Shown here piece by piece: positions 30,261-39,906 of a stretch of DNA of 64,000 nt. Position 1 is the first letter of the stretch. Every line of letters begins with the position of its first letter. A program made the position numbers and the translations under genes. The stretch comes from Allobaculum sp. Allo2. Lineage in GTDB: Bacteria > Bacillota_I > Bacilli_A > Erysipelotrichales > Erysipelotrichaceae. The DNA is taken from positions 806,001 to 870,000 of the forward strand of contig NZ_CP078088.1 of the NCBI RefSeq assembly GCF_022701175.1. Direction: 5' to 3'. The notes beneath the pieces are model-generated. The model was not told the DNA's origin. It searched no databases and saw only the letters and a program-made list of their open reading frames with translations.

Positions 30261-30301
30261 TGGCCCAAATTGGGCCAGAAGAAACGTTCAGCCTGTATAA
30301 T
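30261..30301 (+). promoter_or_regulatory. Palindrome and -10 box upstream of the FemAB gene
   Basis: TGGCCCAA-A-TTGGGCCA (30261-30277) is a perfect 8-bp-arm palindrome. A TATAAT follows at 30296-30301, so a repressor bound there would cover the -35 region. Confidence 0.45.
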
Positions 30302-30431
30302 AGACAGGCATTTTAAACCCGAAACTGCCGGATCTGTATCCGGTAATTTTCCGTAGATGTTCAGACCCGTCTTAAAGATGCAGAAATCCGAATTCTAGCC
30401 GGAGGATGGGGAAGGAAAGGACACAGGCTTT

Positions 30432-31655
30432 ATGACGACTTATCGTTTTGCAACGAATCTTGCAAAAGCGAATACGATGCCTTCGTGCAGAGTTCGCCGC
30501 TATGCAATCTGCTTCAGAGCTATAACTGGGCCGCGGTGAAATCCAACTGGGATCATCTGCACTGCGGTCTGTATAAAAACGACACGCTTTGTGCTACCGC
30601 CCTGGTGCTGATCAAGGCGCTGCCGTTTGGCTTTACCATGATGTACATTCCGCGCGGACCGATTCTCGACTACGACGATCCCGAAGTGATTAAACAGTTT
30701 TTCGATGGTTTGAAAAAATCGGACGCAGCCATAAAACGCTGTTTATCAAAATGGATCCGGGCATTGAAATCGGAAAGTATCCGTCTTCCGATACGTCCCG
30801 ACCAAGAAACGGCAACGAAAAATACGTGCAGCCGCTCGAAAACGCCGGCGCGATTTTCCAGGGCTACTCCATGAAAATTGAAGAAGCCATTCAGGCGCGT
30901 TTTCACTCCATTCTCGACAAGCCCGAAGATGTGCTGGCGGCGATGCCGAAAAAGACCCGCAAGCTGATCAAGGAAGCCGAAAAGCGTCACCTGCAGATCG
31001 TCAGCGGTCGACATGAGCTTCTCGACGACTTTGCGGCGATGGTCGAAATGACGGAAGAGCGCAAGCACGTTTCGCTGCGCAATAAGGAGTACTTCAAAAG
31101 CTTCTCGATAATTACGGCGATGACGCGATTATCATGTTAGCGGTTTGCGATCCGGCAAAAATCCGTCAGGAATGCCAGGCACGCTACGACGCGCTCGAAG
31201 AACAGATCGCGGCCCTTCCGGAAAACCAGAAGAAAAAGCGTTTTACCCTGGAAGAGCAGAAAGAATCCGCCGCGAAGGATATCCGGATCATTGAAGAACT
31301 GATCGAAACGGTCGGCGACGACAAGGCACGGCCGATCGCCGGCGTTCTGAGCGTGAAATACGGAAAGAGCGCGGAAATGTTATATGCGGGCATGGATGAG
31401 CGCTTCCGCCGCTTCATGCCGCAGTACAAAACGTACGTGGAAAACTTCCAGTGGGCGTTCGATAAAGGCTGTACCGAATTTTCGATGGGCGGCGTAGAAG
31501 GCTCCCTGGATGATGGACTGACCCATTTCAAGGACAACTTCGCTCCGGAAATTCACGAATACATCGGCGAGTTCGATCTGCCGGTCAACCGCCTGCTGTA
31601 TAAGCCCAGCAAAATTGCCTACGAGAAAAAGCGGCACTCGCTCAAGGAGGCGTAA
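30432..31655 (+). CDS. FemAB-family peptidoglycan interpeptide-bridge aminoacyltransferase (frameshifted)
   Basis: Matches Fem/MurM-type enzymes that transfer amino acids from aminoacyl-tRNA to the stem peptide of lipid II. Seen are the N-terminal LLQSYNWAAVKSNWDH block, FGFTMMYIPRGPILDYDDPE, the coiled-coil-rich middle (ALEEQIAALPENQKKKRF) and the C-terminal GNAT-like end with FKDNFAPEIHEYIGEFDLPV. The start MTTYRFATNLAKA is joined to the rest by a frameshift near 30470. Others lie near 30720 and 31100. The stop overlaps the next start (TAATG). Confidence 0.85.
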
Positions 31656-32307
31656 TGAAACCCTTCAAGACATTTATCACCCTGCTGGCCGGAACCCTGC
31701 TTTTAGCCGGATGCACGTCTGCCCCTAATGCGAGCGCTTCATCGAGTTCTTCTTCGACGACATCGTCTTCGGCTCTATCCGCCTGTGAAGGGAAGGCTTC
31801 GGCTGCCCAGTGGACACAAAAGAAGAGCAGAGCGATGCCAAAGCGGAAGCGTATAAGAAAGACGTGGCGGATTTTACGCCGATTTCCTTTGAAGATGCCA
31901 TCGCGTTTTTTGAAGAGGGAAAATCCGGCGTTCTCTACTTCGGTTTTCCCGCCTGTCCCTGGTGCGATGAGCTCGTACCGATTCTGAAAGAAGAAGCCGA
32001 AAAGAACGATATCGAAGTGCTCTACGTACAGACGCGCGACGATCAGAAAGAGCGGCTGTACACCGATGAACAGCGCGATCGGATTGAACCGTATCTTCCC
32101 GACTACATTCGAAACAACCTCAAAGGCGAACCGACGCTTTACGTGCCGTTAGTCGTATCGGTCGTCAATGGCAAAGTCGCAGACGGCCATCAGGGAACGA
32201 CGGAAGATCACGATGCCAAGGAGCGGGAAATGACCGACGAGGAAAAGGCGGAGCTGAAAGACGCCCTGCAAAAACTGATCGAAAGTCATAACGCGTCCCA
32301 ATCGTAA
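31655..32307 (+). CDS. Thioredoxin-like lipoprotein with a CPWC motif (one frameshift)
   Basis: MKPFKTFITLLAGTLLLAGC is a lipoprotein signal with lipobox LAGC; a Ser-rich spacer follows. After a break near 31800 the domain reads SFEDAIAFFEEGKSGVLYFG and FPACPWCDELVPILKEEAEK. This is a thioredoxin fold with redox pair CPWC, so the protein probably handles disulfides on the outer face of the membrane. Thioredoxin-type lipoproteins usually have a CxxC with a cis-Pro loop; TLYVPLVVSVVNGK supplies it. It is translationally coupled to the FemAB gene. Confidence 0.8.
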
Positions 32308-32424
32308 AACCGAACGCAGCACCTGAACCCGCATAAAATCGCAGAAATGGAAACTTAGCTTGGCAGAAATCCGTTTTACAGAAATAGATCTGCCGCATTT
32401 CTTCGCCAGATCCCAATTGAAAAT

Positions 32425-32491
32425 AAAGGCGGTCCTCTGGATCCGGATCATTCCGAAAGGAAATCATCCAGACGAGGACCGCTTTTTTTGT
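32425..32491 (+). terminator. Intrinsic terminator
   Basis: AAAGGCGGTCCTC pairs with GAGGACCGCTTT over a long loop that contains a GGAT/ATCC extension, then seven T. Confidence 0.8.
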
Positions 32492-32513
32492 GTGAAGGGG
32501 AAAGAGAAGCTAT

Positions 32514-32536
32514 AAAAACTCGCGATTTCTCGCGAG
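32514..32536 (-). terminator. Terminator of the tRNA cluster
   Basis: CTCGCGA-GAAA-TCGCGAG on the minus strand followed by TTTTTA. Confidence 0.85.
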
Positions 32537-32548
32537 TGCGTATTCAAG

Positions 32549-32621
32549 TGGAGCAGATGAGGGGAATCGAACCCCGTATCGACCATGGCAAGGTCGTGTT
32601 CTACCATTGAACTACATCTGC
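32549..32621 (-). tRNA. tRNA-Gly (GCC), copy lacking one base
   Basis: A cloverleaf with acceptor GCAGATG/CATCTGC, anticodon GCC and an encoded CCA end. Compared with the second Gly gene 170 bases away, it lacks one G in the T-stem run (GGGG versus GGGGG), so it is 73 rather than 74 bases. A sequence error is likely. Confidence 0.9.
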
Positions 32622-32626
32622 ATAAG

Positions 32627-32702
32627 TGGCGGTCCAAACGGGACTCGAACCCGCAACCCCTCCGTGACAGGGAGGTACGCTAACCAATTGCGCCATTGGA
32701 CC
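32627..32702 (-). tRNA. tRNA-Asp (GTC)
   Basis: Acceptor GGTCCAA/TTGGACC, anticodon loop CTGTCAC with anticodon GTC, T-loop TTCGAGT and encoded CCA. Confidence 0.95.
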
Positions 32703-32720
32703 TGAAATAAATAAAAGAAA

Positions 32721-32794
32721 TGGAGCAGATGAGGGGAATCGAACCCCCGTATCGACCATGGCAAGGTCGTGTTCTACCATTGAACTACATCTGC
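32721..32794 (-). tRNA. tRNA-Gly (GCC)
   Basis: A complete 74-base cloverleaf with five-pair T stem, anticodon GCC and encoded CCA. It is the first half of a duplicated Gly-Asp pair. Confidence 0.96.
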
Positions 32795-32799
32795 ATAAA

Positions 32800-32875
32800 T
32801 GGCGGTCCAAACGGGACTCGAACCCGCAACCCCTCCGTGACAGGGAGGTACGCTAACCAATTGCGCCATTGGACC
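32800..32875 (-). tRNA. tRNA-Asp (GTC), second copy
   Basis: Identical in sequence to the Asp gene at 32627-32702. Confidence 0.96.
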
Positions 32876-32881
32876 AAAAGA

Positions 32882-32972
32882 TGGCGGAGAAGGAGAGATT
32901 TGAACTCTCGCGCCAGTTTCCCGACCTACACCCTTAGCAGGGGCGCCTCTTCAACCACTTGAGTACTTCTCC
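32882..32972 (-). tRNA. tRNA-Ser (GCT)
   Basis: A 91-base class II tRNA with acceptor GGAGAAG/CTTCTCC, anticodon GCT, a long variable arm and encoded CCA. It is the promoter-proximal gene of the cluster. Confidence 0.95.
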
Positions 32973-33012
32973 AAGGATGTTTTATTTATTTGCTTCGTGC
33001 GATTGCTTGACT

Positions 33013-33041
33013 ATATTAGCATGGTCCCCGGAAAGGAGCAA
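33013..33041 (-). promoter_or_regulatory. Promoter of the tRNA cluster
   Basis: On the minus strand TTGCTC, 17 bases, then TAATAT, ~40 bases before tRNA-Ser. Confidence 0.55.
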
Positions 33042-33365
33042 CCCTGTAATCTCAAAAAATGAATTTTTTGATTCCGTCCAGCAACGCCGCGAGAAGCGCC
33101 TGAAGAAGAAGCGGTTTACGAGAACCGGCAAAACCTTCGTCGGACCGGAAAATCCGGCCGCATGAATGAGGATACACCATCTTTGGCCAAAGGGAAAAAG
33201 AAACCCCAGACCCGATCCAGACCCGAGAGGAAGAGCAGAGCGGAAGACAAGAGCGGGATAAGCCGGACAAGGGATAAGCGGAACGAAGGAAATAGACCCG
33301 CCTGCTGCTTTTCAACGGATCCGCTCCGGTTCGTACCGAAGCCGGTTCTGTCCGTATAAAAGGAT
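33042..33365. other. Region between the tRNA cluster and radC
   Basis: Two short basic frames overlap by ATGA at 33162: one ending ...RTGKTFVGPENPAA, the other starting MNEDTPSLAKGKKKP. Neither has a convincing ribosome binding site or known family, so I do not call genes. Confidence 0.3.
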
Positions 33366-34070
33366 ATGAAAATGAAAGAACGAACACAGATGGACCGGCC
33401 CCGGGAAAAAGCGATGCTGCAGGGAATTGAGCGTCTGGAAAATCAGGATCTGCTTTGTCTGGTCCTCGGATCCGGGACGAAAACGCACGCGGTGGAATCT
33501 CTGGCGCAGTCCATTTTGCAGAAGACAGACAATCTGCGCCGTCTCTATTCCATTGCGCCCGAAGAACTGATGGAAATTGAAGGGATCGGTCAGGCCAAGG
33601 CGCTCCAGATCTGCGCGGCCAGAGAACTGTACGCCCGCTCCCTGCAGGCACGGACGATGAGCGTTTCCATTCGAAGCCTGGACGATATTGAAACGTGGCT
33701 GCAGGCGGAATACGGAACCAAAAGTCAGGAACACTTCGCGGTGCTCTATCTCGATGTCAAACGGCGGATCATCCGGCACAAGGATCTGTTTGTGGGCACG
33801 CTCGATCAGTCGCTGATCCACCCGCGGGAAATTTTTCGGGACGCGCTCATGACGTCCGCGAGTTCCATCGTCCTCGTCCACAATCATCCGTCCGGCGATC
33901 CGATTCCTTCGCTGGCGGATCTGGAAAGTACACAGATGCTTCTCGAAGCCGCAAGACTTCACAAAATCAGTCTGCTCGATCACGTCATCGCCACGCGAAA
34001 CGGCTGTTTCAGCTTTCGATCGCACGGTCTGCTCGACGAGCCGGAAAGTGAGTACACAGATCTGGCTTAG
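33366..34070 (+). CDS. radC: RadC/JAB-domain protein
   Basis: An intact frame of 234 aa. An N-terminal helix-hairpin-helix-like part (LYSIAPEELMEIEGIGQAKAL) precedes a RadC/MPN domain. Its JAMM-type metal site is LVHNHPSGDPIPSLAD, with HxH and a following Asp. The family was once named for DNA repair; its actual activity remains uncertain. Location just before mreCD is a conserved arrangement in Firmicutes (maf-radC-mreBCD). maf and mreB are not in this stretch. Confidence 0.92.
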   Translation: MKMKERTQMDRPREKAMLQGIERLENQDLLCLVLGSGTKTHAVESLAQSILQKTDNLRRLYSIAPEELMEIEGIGQAKALQICAARELYARSLQARTMSVSIRSLDDIETWLQAEYGTKSQEHFAVLYLDVKRRIIRHKDLFVGTLDQSLIHPREIFRDALMTSASSIVLVHNHPSGDPIPSLADLESTQMLLEAARLHKISLLDHVIATRNGCFSFRSHGLLDEPESEYTDLA

Positions 34071-34094
34071 CCGCCGTACGCTTTCAAAATCCGG

Positions 34095-34100
34095 TATAAT
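34095..34100 (+). promoter_or_regulatory. -10 element of mreCD
   Basis: TATAAT 24 bases before the mreC start, without an obvious -35. CGGAGGG serves as ribosome binding site. Confidence 0.45.
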
Positions 34101-34124
34101 GAGACAAATCCGGAGGGCGAACGT

Positions 34125-34964
34125 ATGCGACGATTTACCAAACTGCAGAGAATTCTCATTCTTTTTATTTCTGTTTTCTTTCTGTTCGGATGCCTGATGC
34201 TTTCCGTACGTCAGAATTCCATTTCCAATATCGGCTACAGCGCGTGGACGTATTTGCGCTATGGCCTGTTTGATAAGCCGCTGACTTCCGCGGCGAACGC
34301 GGTCAGCGATTTTTCCAATCTCTGGCATGTGTACCAGGACAATACGTATCTTAATGACGAACTGGCCAACCAGCGCTCCTACCAGACGCTGTATGCCCAG
34401 GAACGCAACCGCAATCTGGAACTGCAGGGCCTGCTGGAGCTGAAAAACGCGATGCCAGACGCGAAGCAGATCAGCTGCGAAGTGATCAGCCGTCCCGTTC
34501 AGGCCTGGAATCAGAGCGTGACCGTTTCCGCCGGCAGCGCAAGCGGCGTCGAAAAGGGCATGCTCGTTGTATCGAGCCAGGGCGTCGTCGGCCTGGTCGA
34601 AAGCGTACAGGATACGACATCGGTTGTGGCCCTGCTGACCGGAAACGAACTGCCCAACGACATTACGGTGCAGATTTCGATGGACGACGGAACGACGGTC
34701 GAAGGCGTTCTGCGCGGCTATGACGCCAGCCAGAACCGCTACGAAGTGCTTCTCTTTGATCACGAAGCCATCGTTCTGCCCGGACAGAAAGTGGCTACCT
34801 CCCAGAAAGGCGGCCAATACGCGGCGGGTCTGATGATCGGGACCGTTACGTCTTCGGTCGTGAATGACGACGCGATCGTTTCCACGATTTATGTCGAACC
34901 GGTCGACAACATGAACGGCTTCACCTACGTCAGCATCTTTACGGAAGGAACGCCGGAACAATGA
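34125..34964 (+). CDS. mreC: Rod shape-determining protein MreC
   Basis: A 279-aa membrane-anchored protein of the elongasome. Residues ~8-27 are the N-terminal anchor (ILILFISVFFLFGCLMLSVR). Next comes a coiled-coil part (DELANQRSYQTLYAQERNRN), then the beta-rich domain with VSAGSASGVEKGMLVVSSQG and VGLVESVQDTTSVVALLTG, the MreC consensus. It organises MreB and the penicillin-binding proteins during cylinder growth, so a rod-shaped cell is implied. It overlaps mreD by 4 bases (ATGA). Confidence 0.93.
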   Translation: MRRFTKLQRILILFISVFFLFGCLMLSVRQNSISNIGYSAWTYLRYGLFDKPLTSAANAVSDFSNLWHVYQDNTYLNDELANQRSYQTLYAQERNRNLELQGLLELKNAMPDAKQISCEVISRPVQAWNQSVTVSAGSASGVEKGMLVVSSQGVVGLVESVQDTTSVVALLTGNELPNDITVQISMDDGTTVEGVLRGYDASQNRYEVLLFDHEAIVLPGQKVATSQKGGQYAAGLMIGTVTSSVVNDDAIVSTIYVEPVDNMNGFTYVSIFTEGTPEQ

Positions 34965-35551
34965 AGAAGCCCTACGCAATTGTCGGCGGCTTCTTTATTC
35001 TGGGGATGCTCGATTCCATGCTCGCCTATACGCTGCCCCTCGACTTTACCTTTCAGTCGCTCTCCGTCATCTGGCATTTCTATCTGATCGGCGTGATGGT
35101 GTACACCCATGACAAGCCGTGGCTGACCCGTATTCTGGTCGGGATGTTAGCAGGACTTTGTTACGACGGACTCGTTACCGGTACGTTTCCGGCCTGCACG
35201 TTTTCCTTTCCGATCATGGCCTGGCTTGGCGGTCTTTTTCCGGTCTGGCTCAAATCGAGCGAACGAAGAACAGTCTGGCTCATTTTCCTGCTGTTTATGG
35301 GGGATCTGTTTACGTATTTCCTGATGGAAAGCACCGGACGTCTTTCAGTGTCCCTGCTTTCCTGGTTTTACCATTTCGAACTGCTGACGCTGATTTTTTC
35401 GTCTCTGTCCGTCATTCTGGTGTTTTACATCGATCTGGTTATCGTACGCTGGGCCCTGTTTCAGTCCCGCTTTGTCCCCGCAACAAAGTGCCTTCGCTGG
35501 CCTCGAAAGTCAGAACGCCAAACCGCAACCATCCCAGAAAGCTGTAATTAG
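34961..35551 (+). CDS. mreD: Rod shape-determining protein MreD
   Basis: Membrane partner of MreC. About 190 residues with five to six hydrophobic helices: VGGFFILGMLDSMLAYTLPL at the start, GLFPVWL and FYIDLVIVRWALFQSRFV near the end. Identity rests on position after mreC plus helix pattern. The last ~20 residues look non-conserved, and a 14-base duplication (AAAGCTGTAATTAG twice) spans the stop, so the exact end may differ. Confidence 0.85.
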   Translation: MKKPYAIVGGFFILGMLDSMLAYTLPLDFTFQSLSVIWHFYLIGVMVYTHDKPWLTRILVGMLAGLCYDGLVTGTFPACTFSFPIMAWLGGLFPVWLKSSERRTVWLIFLLFMGDLFTYFLMESTGRLSVSLLSWFYHFELLTLIFSSLSVILVFYIDLVIVRWALFQSRFVPATKCLRWPRKSERQTATIPESCN

Positions 35552-35574
35552 GAAAAAGCTGTAATTAGAAAATG

Positions 35575-35623
35575 CAAAAGCCATCGGGCTAAGGAAATTT
35601 CTCCTTTGCCGGATGGCTTTTCT
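35575..35623 (+). terminator. Intrinsic terminator of mreCD
   Basis: AAAAGCCATCCGGC-type stem with GCCGGATGGCTTTTC. Confidence 0.8.
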
Positions 35624-35820
35624 GTTTGTTTTTTCAGGGGGCGGTTTGCTTTTTCAGGGAGAGACTGGAAAAGAGATCGGAAAAGAGATCGGATAATGGT
35701 CCGATCTTTGGAAACGGAGAAAACCTGAGGAAAGGTATCCTGTTCGGATACGTTCTGTACGGACAGGATGAGAACAAGGTCATGGGCGGATCATGATAAA
35801 ATCGAATATGAGGTGTTTCT

Positions 35821-38395
35821 ATGAAAAAACTGCTTCTGGTGGACGGAAATTCCGTTCTCTTTCGTACCTACTATTCCACAATTAATTCGAATCCGATGAG
35901 CACGTCGGGCGGCGTGCCGACCAATGCGGTCTTCGGATTCATTTCGCTTTTTCACAAAGCCATTTCGCTCGTTCAGCCGGACGCCGTTCTGGTCGCCTGG
36001 GACGCGGGCAAGCCGACGTTCCGGCATGAAAAGATGCCGGACTACAAAGGCACCCGTAAAGAGCTTGATGAAGAACTGAAAGTGCAGATGCCGATCGTGC
36101 GCGAATATCTCGATGCCGCCGGCATTCCCCGCTATGAAGAAGAAGGCTATGAAGCCGACGACATCATCGGCAGTGCCGCCAAAGGCAACGCCGGCATGGA
36201 TACCGTCATTCTGACAAGCGATAAGGACCTTCTGCAGCTCGTCGACGATTCCACGACGGTCTACATGATGAAAAAGGGACTCAATGACTTTGACGTTTAC
36301 GACAAGGCCAAAGTCTGGGAGCGCTATGGACTCGCACCGAAACAGATCATCGATCTGAAAGGGCTGATGGGCGACCCGTCCGATAACATTCCCGGCGTGT
36401 TCCACATCGGCGAAAAGACCGCGCTGACCCTGCTCCATAAGTATGCCAGCGTAGAAGGCGTGTATGACCATCTCGATGAGATTAAAGGCAAGCGTCACGA
36501 ATATCTGGAAGAAGGCCGCGATTCGGCGTTTCTTTCCAAGGAAATGGCAACCATCTTTACGGAGATGAAACTGCCGTTTGATCTGGCGTCGCTCGCCTGG
36601 AACGGCGATGCCGACAGCGCGGAAGATTTCTATCAGAAATACGAAATGCAGTCGCTGCTCTCGCGCATGAAAGCTGCTTCGGGCGTCCAGAAAAACTCGA
36701 AATTATTACCGACGAACAGTTTGCCGGGCAGGAAAATGCATCGCTCTATTTGATGCCGGTCGCCGATTTTGCCCCGTTTAAGACACAGACGCTTTTTGGC
36801 TTCGTCTATCTCGTGGACAATACCATTCATTACCTTCCTTTGGAAAAGGCAAAAGAAGACGCCGCGTTCCGCTCGCTGCTCGAACACGATTCCACCCTCA
36901 TTACGTGGGACGTCAAGGAATTCTGGCATCTGCTCGACCGGTATGGTTTCTCGCTTCCTGACTTTGCGCAGGATGTGCATCTGGCGTCGTTCCTGCTGCA
37001 CTCGCAGGCGATCAATACCGAAAGCCTCATTCAGGCAAGCGGCATCATTCTGCCTATGCCTCTGAAAGATCTGGAAAAGAAAACCAAAGGCGGCTTTACC
37101 GCCGAACGGGCGGTGCCCGTCTTTGGCGCGTGGCTGCTTGGCATGAAGCAGCAGCACGACGGCATTTTCAGGGAACTTGAAGAAGAAAACCAGATGAAGC
37201 TGTATCAGGACATCGAGTTTCCGCTGGCACGCGTTCTGTTTGAAATGGAATGCCGCGGCATTGACTGCGACGCTTCGATTCTGGCGCAGATCGGCGAAGA
37301 ATACGAAAAGCGCATGGACGAAATCGCTGCGCGCATTTATAAATACGCCGGCCATGAATTCAAGATCACATCGCCCAAGCAGCTCGGTACCGTTCTCTTT
37401 GATGAGCTGAAATTAAAAGGCGGCGGAACCAAGCGGTCCACCGCAGCTGAAGTTCTTGAAAAATGCGTCCGCTCCATCCGATCGTGGATGAAGTGCTCGA
37501 ATACCGCAAATACGCCAAAATCGTCAGCACGTACGTGGACGGTCTGACCAAAAACATTATCGACGGCAAGATCTTTACGACGTTCAACCAGACAATGACG
37601 CAGACCGGCCGTCTGTCTTCCTCCAGCCCGAACCTGCAGAACATTTCCATTCGCAATGAGGAAGGCAAGGAAATCCGCAAGGCGTTCGTCGCGCCATCTG
37701 GCCACTGGCTCATTTCCGCAGACTATTCGCAGGTTGAACTGCGGATGCTGGCGCATATGGCCAACGAAGAATACATGATTCAGGCGTTTGAAGAAGGCAT
37801 CGATATTCATAAGCGGACCGCTTCCGTCATTTTCGATGAAAAGCCGGAAGACGTTACGGAAGACCAGCGCCGCATCGCCAAGACCGTCAACTTCGCCATC
37901 ATTTACGGCCAGACGGAATTCGGCCTTTCGCAGGAGCTGAAAATTTCGCGTCTTCAGGCGAAAAACTTCATTAAGGCCTACTTTGCCAACTACCCGAATA
38001 TCCACCGGTTCATGGACGGCCTGATTGCGTTTTGCGAAGAGCACGGCTATGTGGAAACGCTCCTGCATCGCCGCCGCGAAATTCCGGAAATTCTCGATAA
38101 GAACTTCATGACCCGTGAATTTGGAAAGCGCGCCGCCATGAACGCGCCGATTCAGGGATCGGCTGCCGATCTGATCAAGATCGCCATGCTGCACATGAAT
38201 GAAGAAATCCAGAAACGAAATCTGAAGTCGCAGATGCTTCTTCAGATTCATGACGAACTCATTTTCCTCGTTCCTGATGAGGAAAAAGAGCTGATGGAAC
38301 ATCTGATTCCGGAAGTCATGGATCACGCGATGGAACTGCGCGTTCCGCTCGAAGCGAGCGTCAGCACCGGCCGCAGCTGGTACGAGGCCAAATAA
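35821..38395 (+). CDS. polA: DNA polymerase I (frameshifted in the data)
   Basis: Replication and repair polymerase. The N-terminal 5'-3' exonuclease has LLLVDGNSVLFRTYYST, YEADDIIGSAAKG and LTSDKDLLQLV. A middle 3'-5' exonuclease-like region follows without clear catalytic Asp/Glu motifs. The polymerase domain has motif A (ISADYSQVELRMLAH), motif B (RRIAKTVNFAIIYGQTEFGL) and motif C (LQIHDELIFLVP). In motif B the usual Gly of NFGIIYG is Ala. Frameshifts occur near 36700 and 37465. It overlaps mutM by one base (TAATG) and heads the polA-mutM-coaE-dnaB-dnaI unit. Confidence 0.94.
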
Positions 38396-39241
38396 TGCCG
38401 GAAGCACCAGAAGTGCAGAACGTTCTGCAGTACCTCGAAGAAGAATTAAAGGCAGCCAGATCGAGCGCGTCAAAGTCACGCATCCGAAACTGGCCGCCAA
38501 TCTGCCGGTCGAACAGTTTGAAAGCCGGCTGGCCGGTCAGCGCTTTCGCGGCTTTCACAGGCTGGGCAAGTATCTCGTCTTTGAACTCGACAATCTGGAT
38601 CTGGTCAGCCATCTGCGCATGGAAGGCAAGTTTCAGATTTATCCGTCGCCAAAAGACGTCGATGACCTCGACGAAAGGAGGCTAAGCACATTCACGCGCA
38701 GTTCCTTTTGCAGGACGGGCGGGTGCTGTGCTATCGGGATACCCGCAAGTTTGGCCGTATGTACGTGTATGACCGGCCGGAAAACTGGAAGGATCTGCCG
38801 GTTTTAGTCGGGGTGGGCAAAGACGCGCTCGATCCCGATCTGAATGCCGAAGAGCTGCTGGAAATGACCCGCAAACGGAAAGCGCCCATCAAATCCGTTT
38901 TGCTGGATCAGTCCGTCATCGCGGGCATCGGCAACATTTACGCGGATGAAATCCTGTTTGAAAGCCGGATTTCGCCGTTCAGCGTCACAAGTCACCTGTC
39001 CAAAGAAGACTGGCAGGCGATTATCGATGCGACGCGCCGCATTTTAAGCTCGTCCATCGAAGCGGGCGGAACGACCATTCGAAGCTTTTCCTATGGGAAA
39101 AACCATGCAGGAAGCTATCAGGATAGTCTGATGGTTCACGGAAAGGAAGGTGACTGCGCCCTTTGCGATACGCCGATTGTGCATACGCGCGTCGGCCAGC
39201 GCAGCACCTGGTACTGTCCAACATGTCAGAAAGAAAAGTAA
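38395..39241 (+). CDS. mutM: Formamidopyrimidine-DNA glycosylase (two frameshifts)
   Basis: Removes oxidised purines such as 8-oxoguanine. MPEAPEVQNVL carries the catalytic Pro at residue 2, with the Glu next to it. DQSVIAGIGNIYADEILFES is the helix-two-turn-helix. The C-terminal zinc finger reads CALCDTP...YCPTCQ. Breaks occur near 38450 and 38685, both in coding stretches that otherwise match. It follows polA directly and overlaps coaE. Confidence 0.92.
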
Positions 39242-39906
39242 TCGGAATTACCGGAACGATGGGATCCGGAAAAAGCATGGCCAAGGAAATTCTCTCTGCC
39301 TGGATTCCTGTAACTGACTGCGATCAGATCAACGCCAGACTGCTTGAGAAAGATCAGGCCGGCTATGCCGCCCTGAACGATGCAGGGCTTCTTTGCACGG
39401 ATGAAGAGGGAAATGTCGATCGCAAGGCAATGGCCGATCAGATGTTTGACCATCCCGGGCAGCGAAAGAAAATGGAAGCCATTTTGCATCCGCTCATTAT
39501 CGAAGAGCTGAAACAGTGGATTGATGCACAGACTTCGCTTTGCGCAGCGGAAGTGCCTCTGCTTTTCGAATGTTCCCTGCAAAATCTGTTCGACGAAGTC
39601 TGGACGATTACGTGCAGCGACCAGACGGCTCTCGATCGTGTGGAAAAATACCGTCATATTCCGGCTGAAGAAGCCCGGCGCCGTCTGGCTCTTCAGTTTC
39701 CAGCCGAAAAGAAAATGGCGCAGAGTACGCATGTGCTTCCAAACGACGGAACAAAGGAAGAACTTGCCGCGCAAATTGAGGCGCTGCTGCCGGACAGCGT
39801 TCGCCTGGCTTGCAGCTTTACGCAGGATCAGCCAGCTTCGGCGCCGAATTTGGCAAAGCCGGCGAATCCGGGGAAAACGAATGCGAAAGCGGGCGAGATA
39901 AAATGA
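39223..39906 (+). CDS. coaE: Dephospho-CoA kinase
   Basis: Last step of coenzyme A synthesis. The P-loop is VIGITGTMGSGKSMAKEIL. DCDQINARLLE holds the CoaE Asp motif, and EVPLLFECSLQ with TITCSDQTALDRV completes it. I chose ATG 39223, overlapping the mutM end by 19 bases, because the conserved N-terminus begins there. A ~35-residue Pro/Ala/Lys-rich tail after the kinase fold is longer than usual. nrdR, which lies between coaE and dnaB in many Bacilli, is absent. Confidence 0.9.
   Translation: MSERKVIGITGTMGSGKSMAKEILSAWIPVTDCDQINARLLEKDQAGYAALNDAGLLCTDEEGNVDRKAMADQMFDHPGQRKKMEAILHPLIIEELKQWIDAQTSLCAAEVPLLFECSLQNLFDEVWTITCSDQTALDRVEKYRHIPAEEARRRLALQFPAEKKMAQSTHVLPNDGTKEELAAQIEALLPDSVRLACSFTQDQPASAPNLAKPANPGKTNAKAGEIK

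Noticed and set aside
33162..33359. 65-residue basic frame before radC
   Set aside because: No ribosome binding site or recognisable family; the low-complexity basic composition is easily produced by chance in this sequence.
33312..34979. 555-residue open frame on the minus strand
   Set aside because: It runs antisense through radC and mreC, which have clear family motifs; it has no motifs of its own.
37337..38500. 387-residue frame antisense to polA
   Set aside because: Antisense shadow of the polymerase domain.
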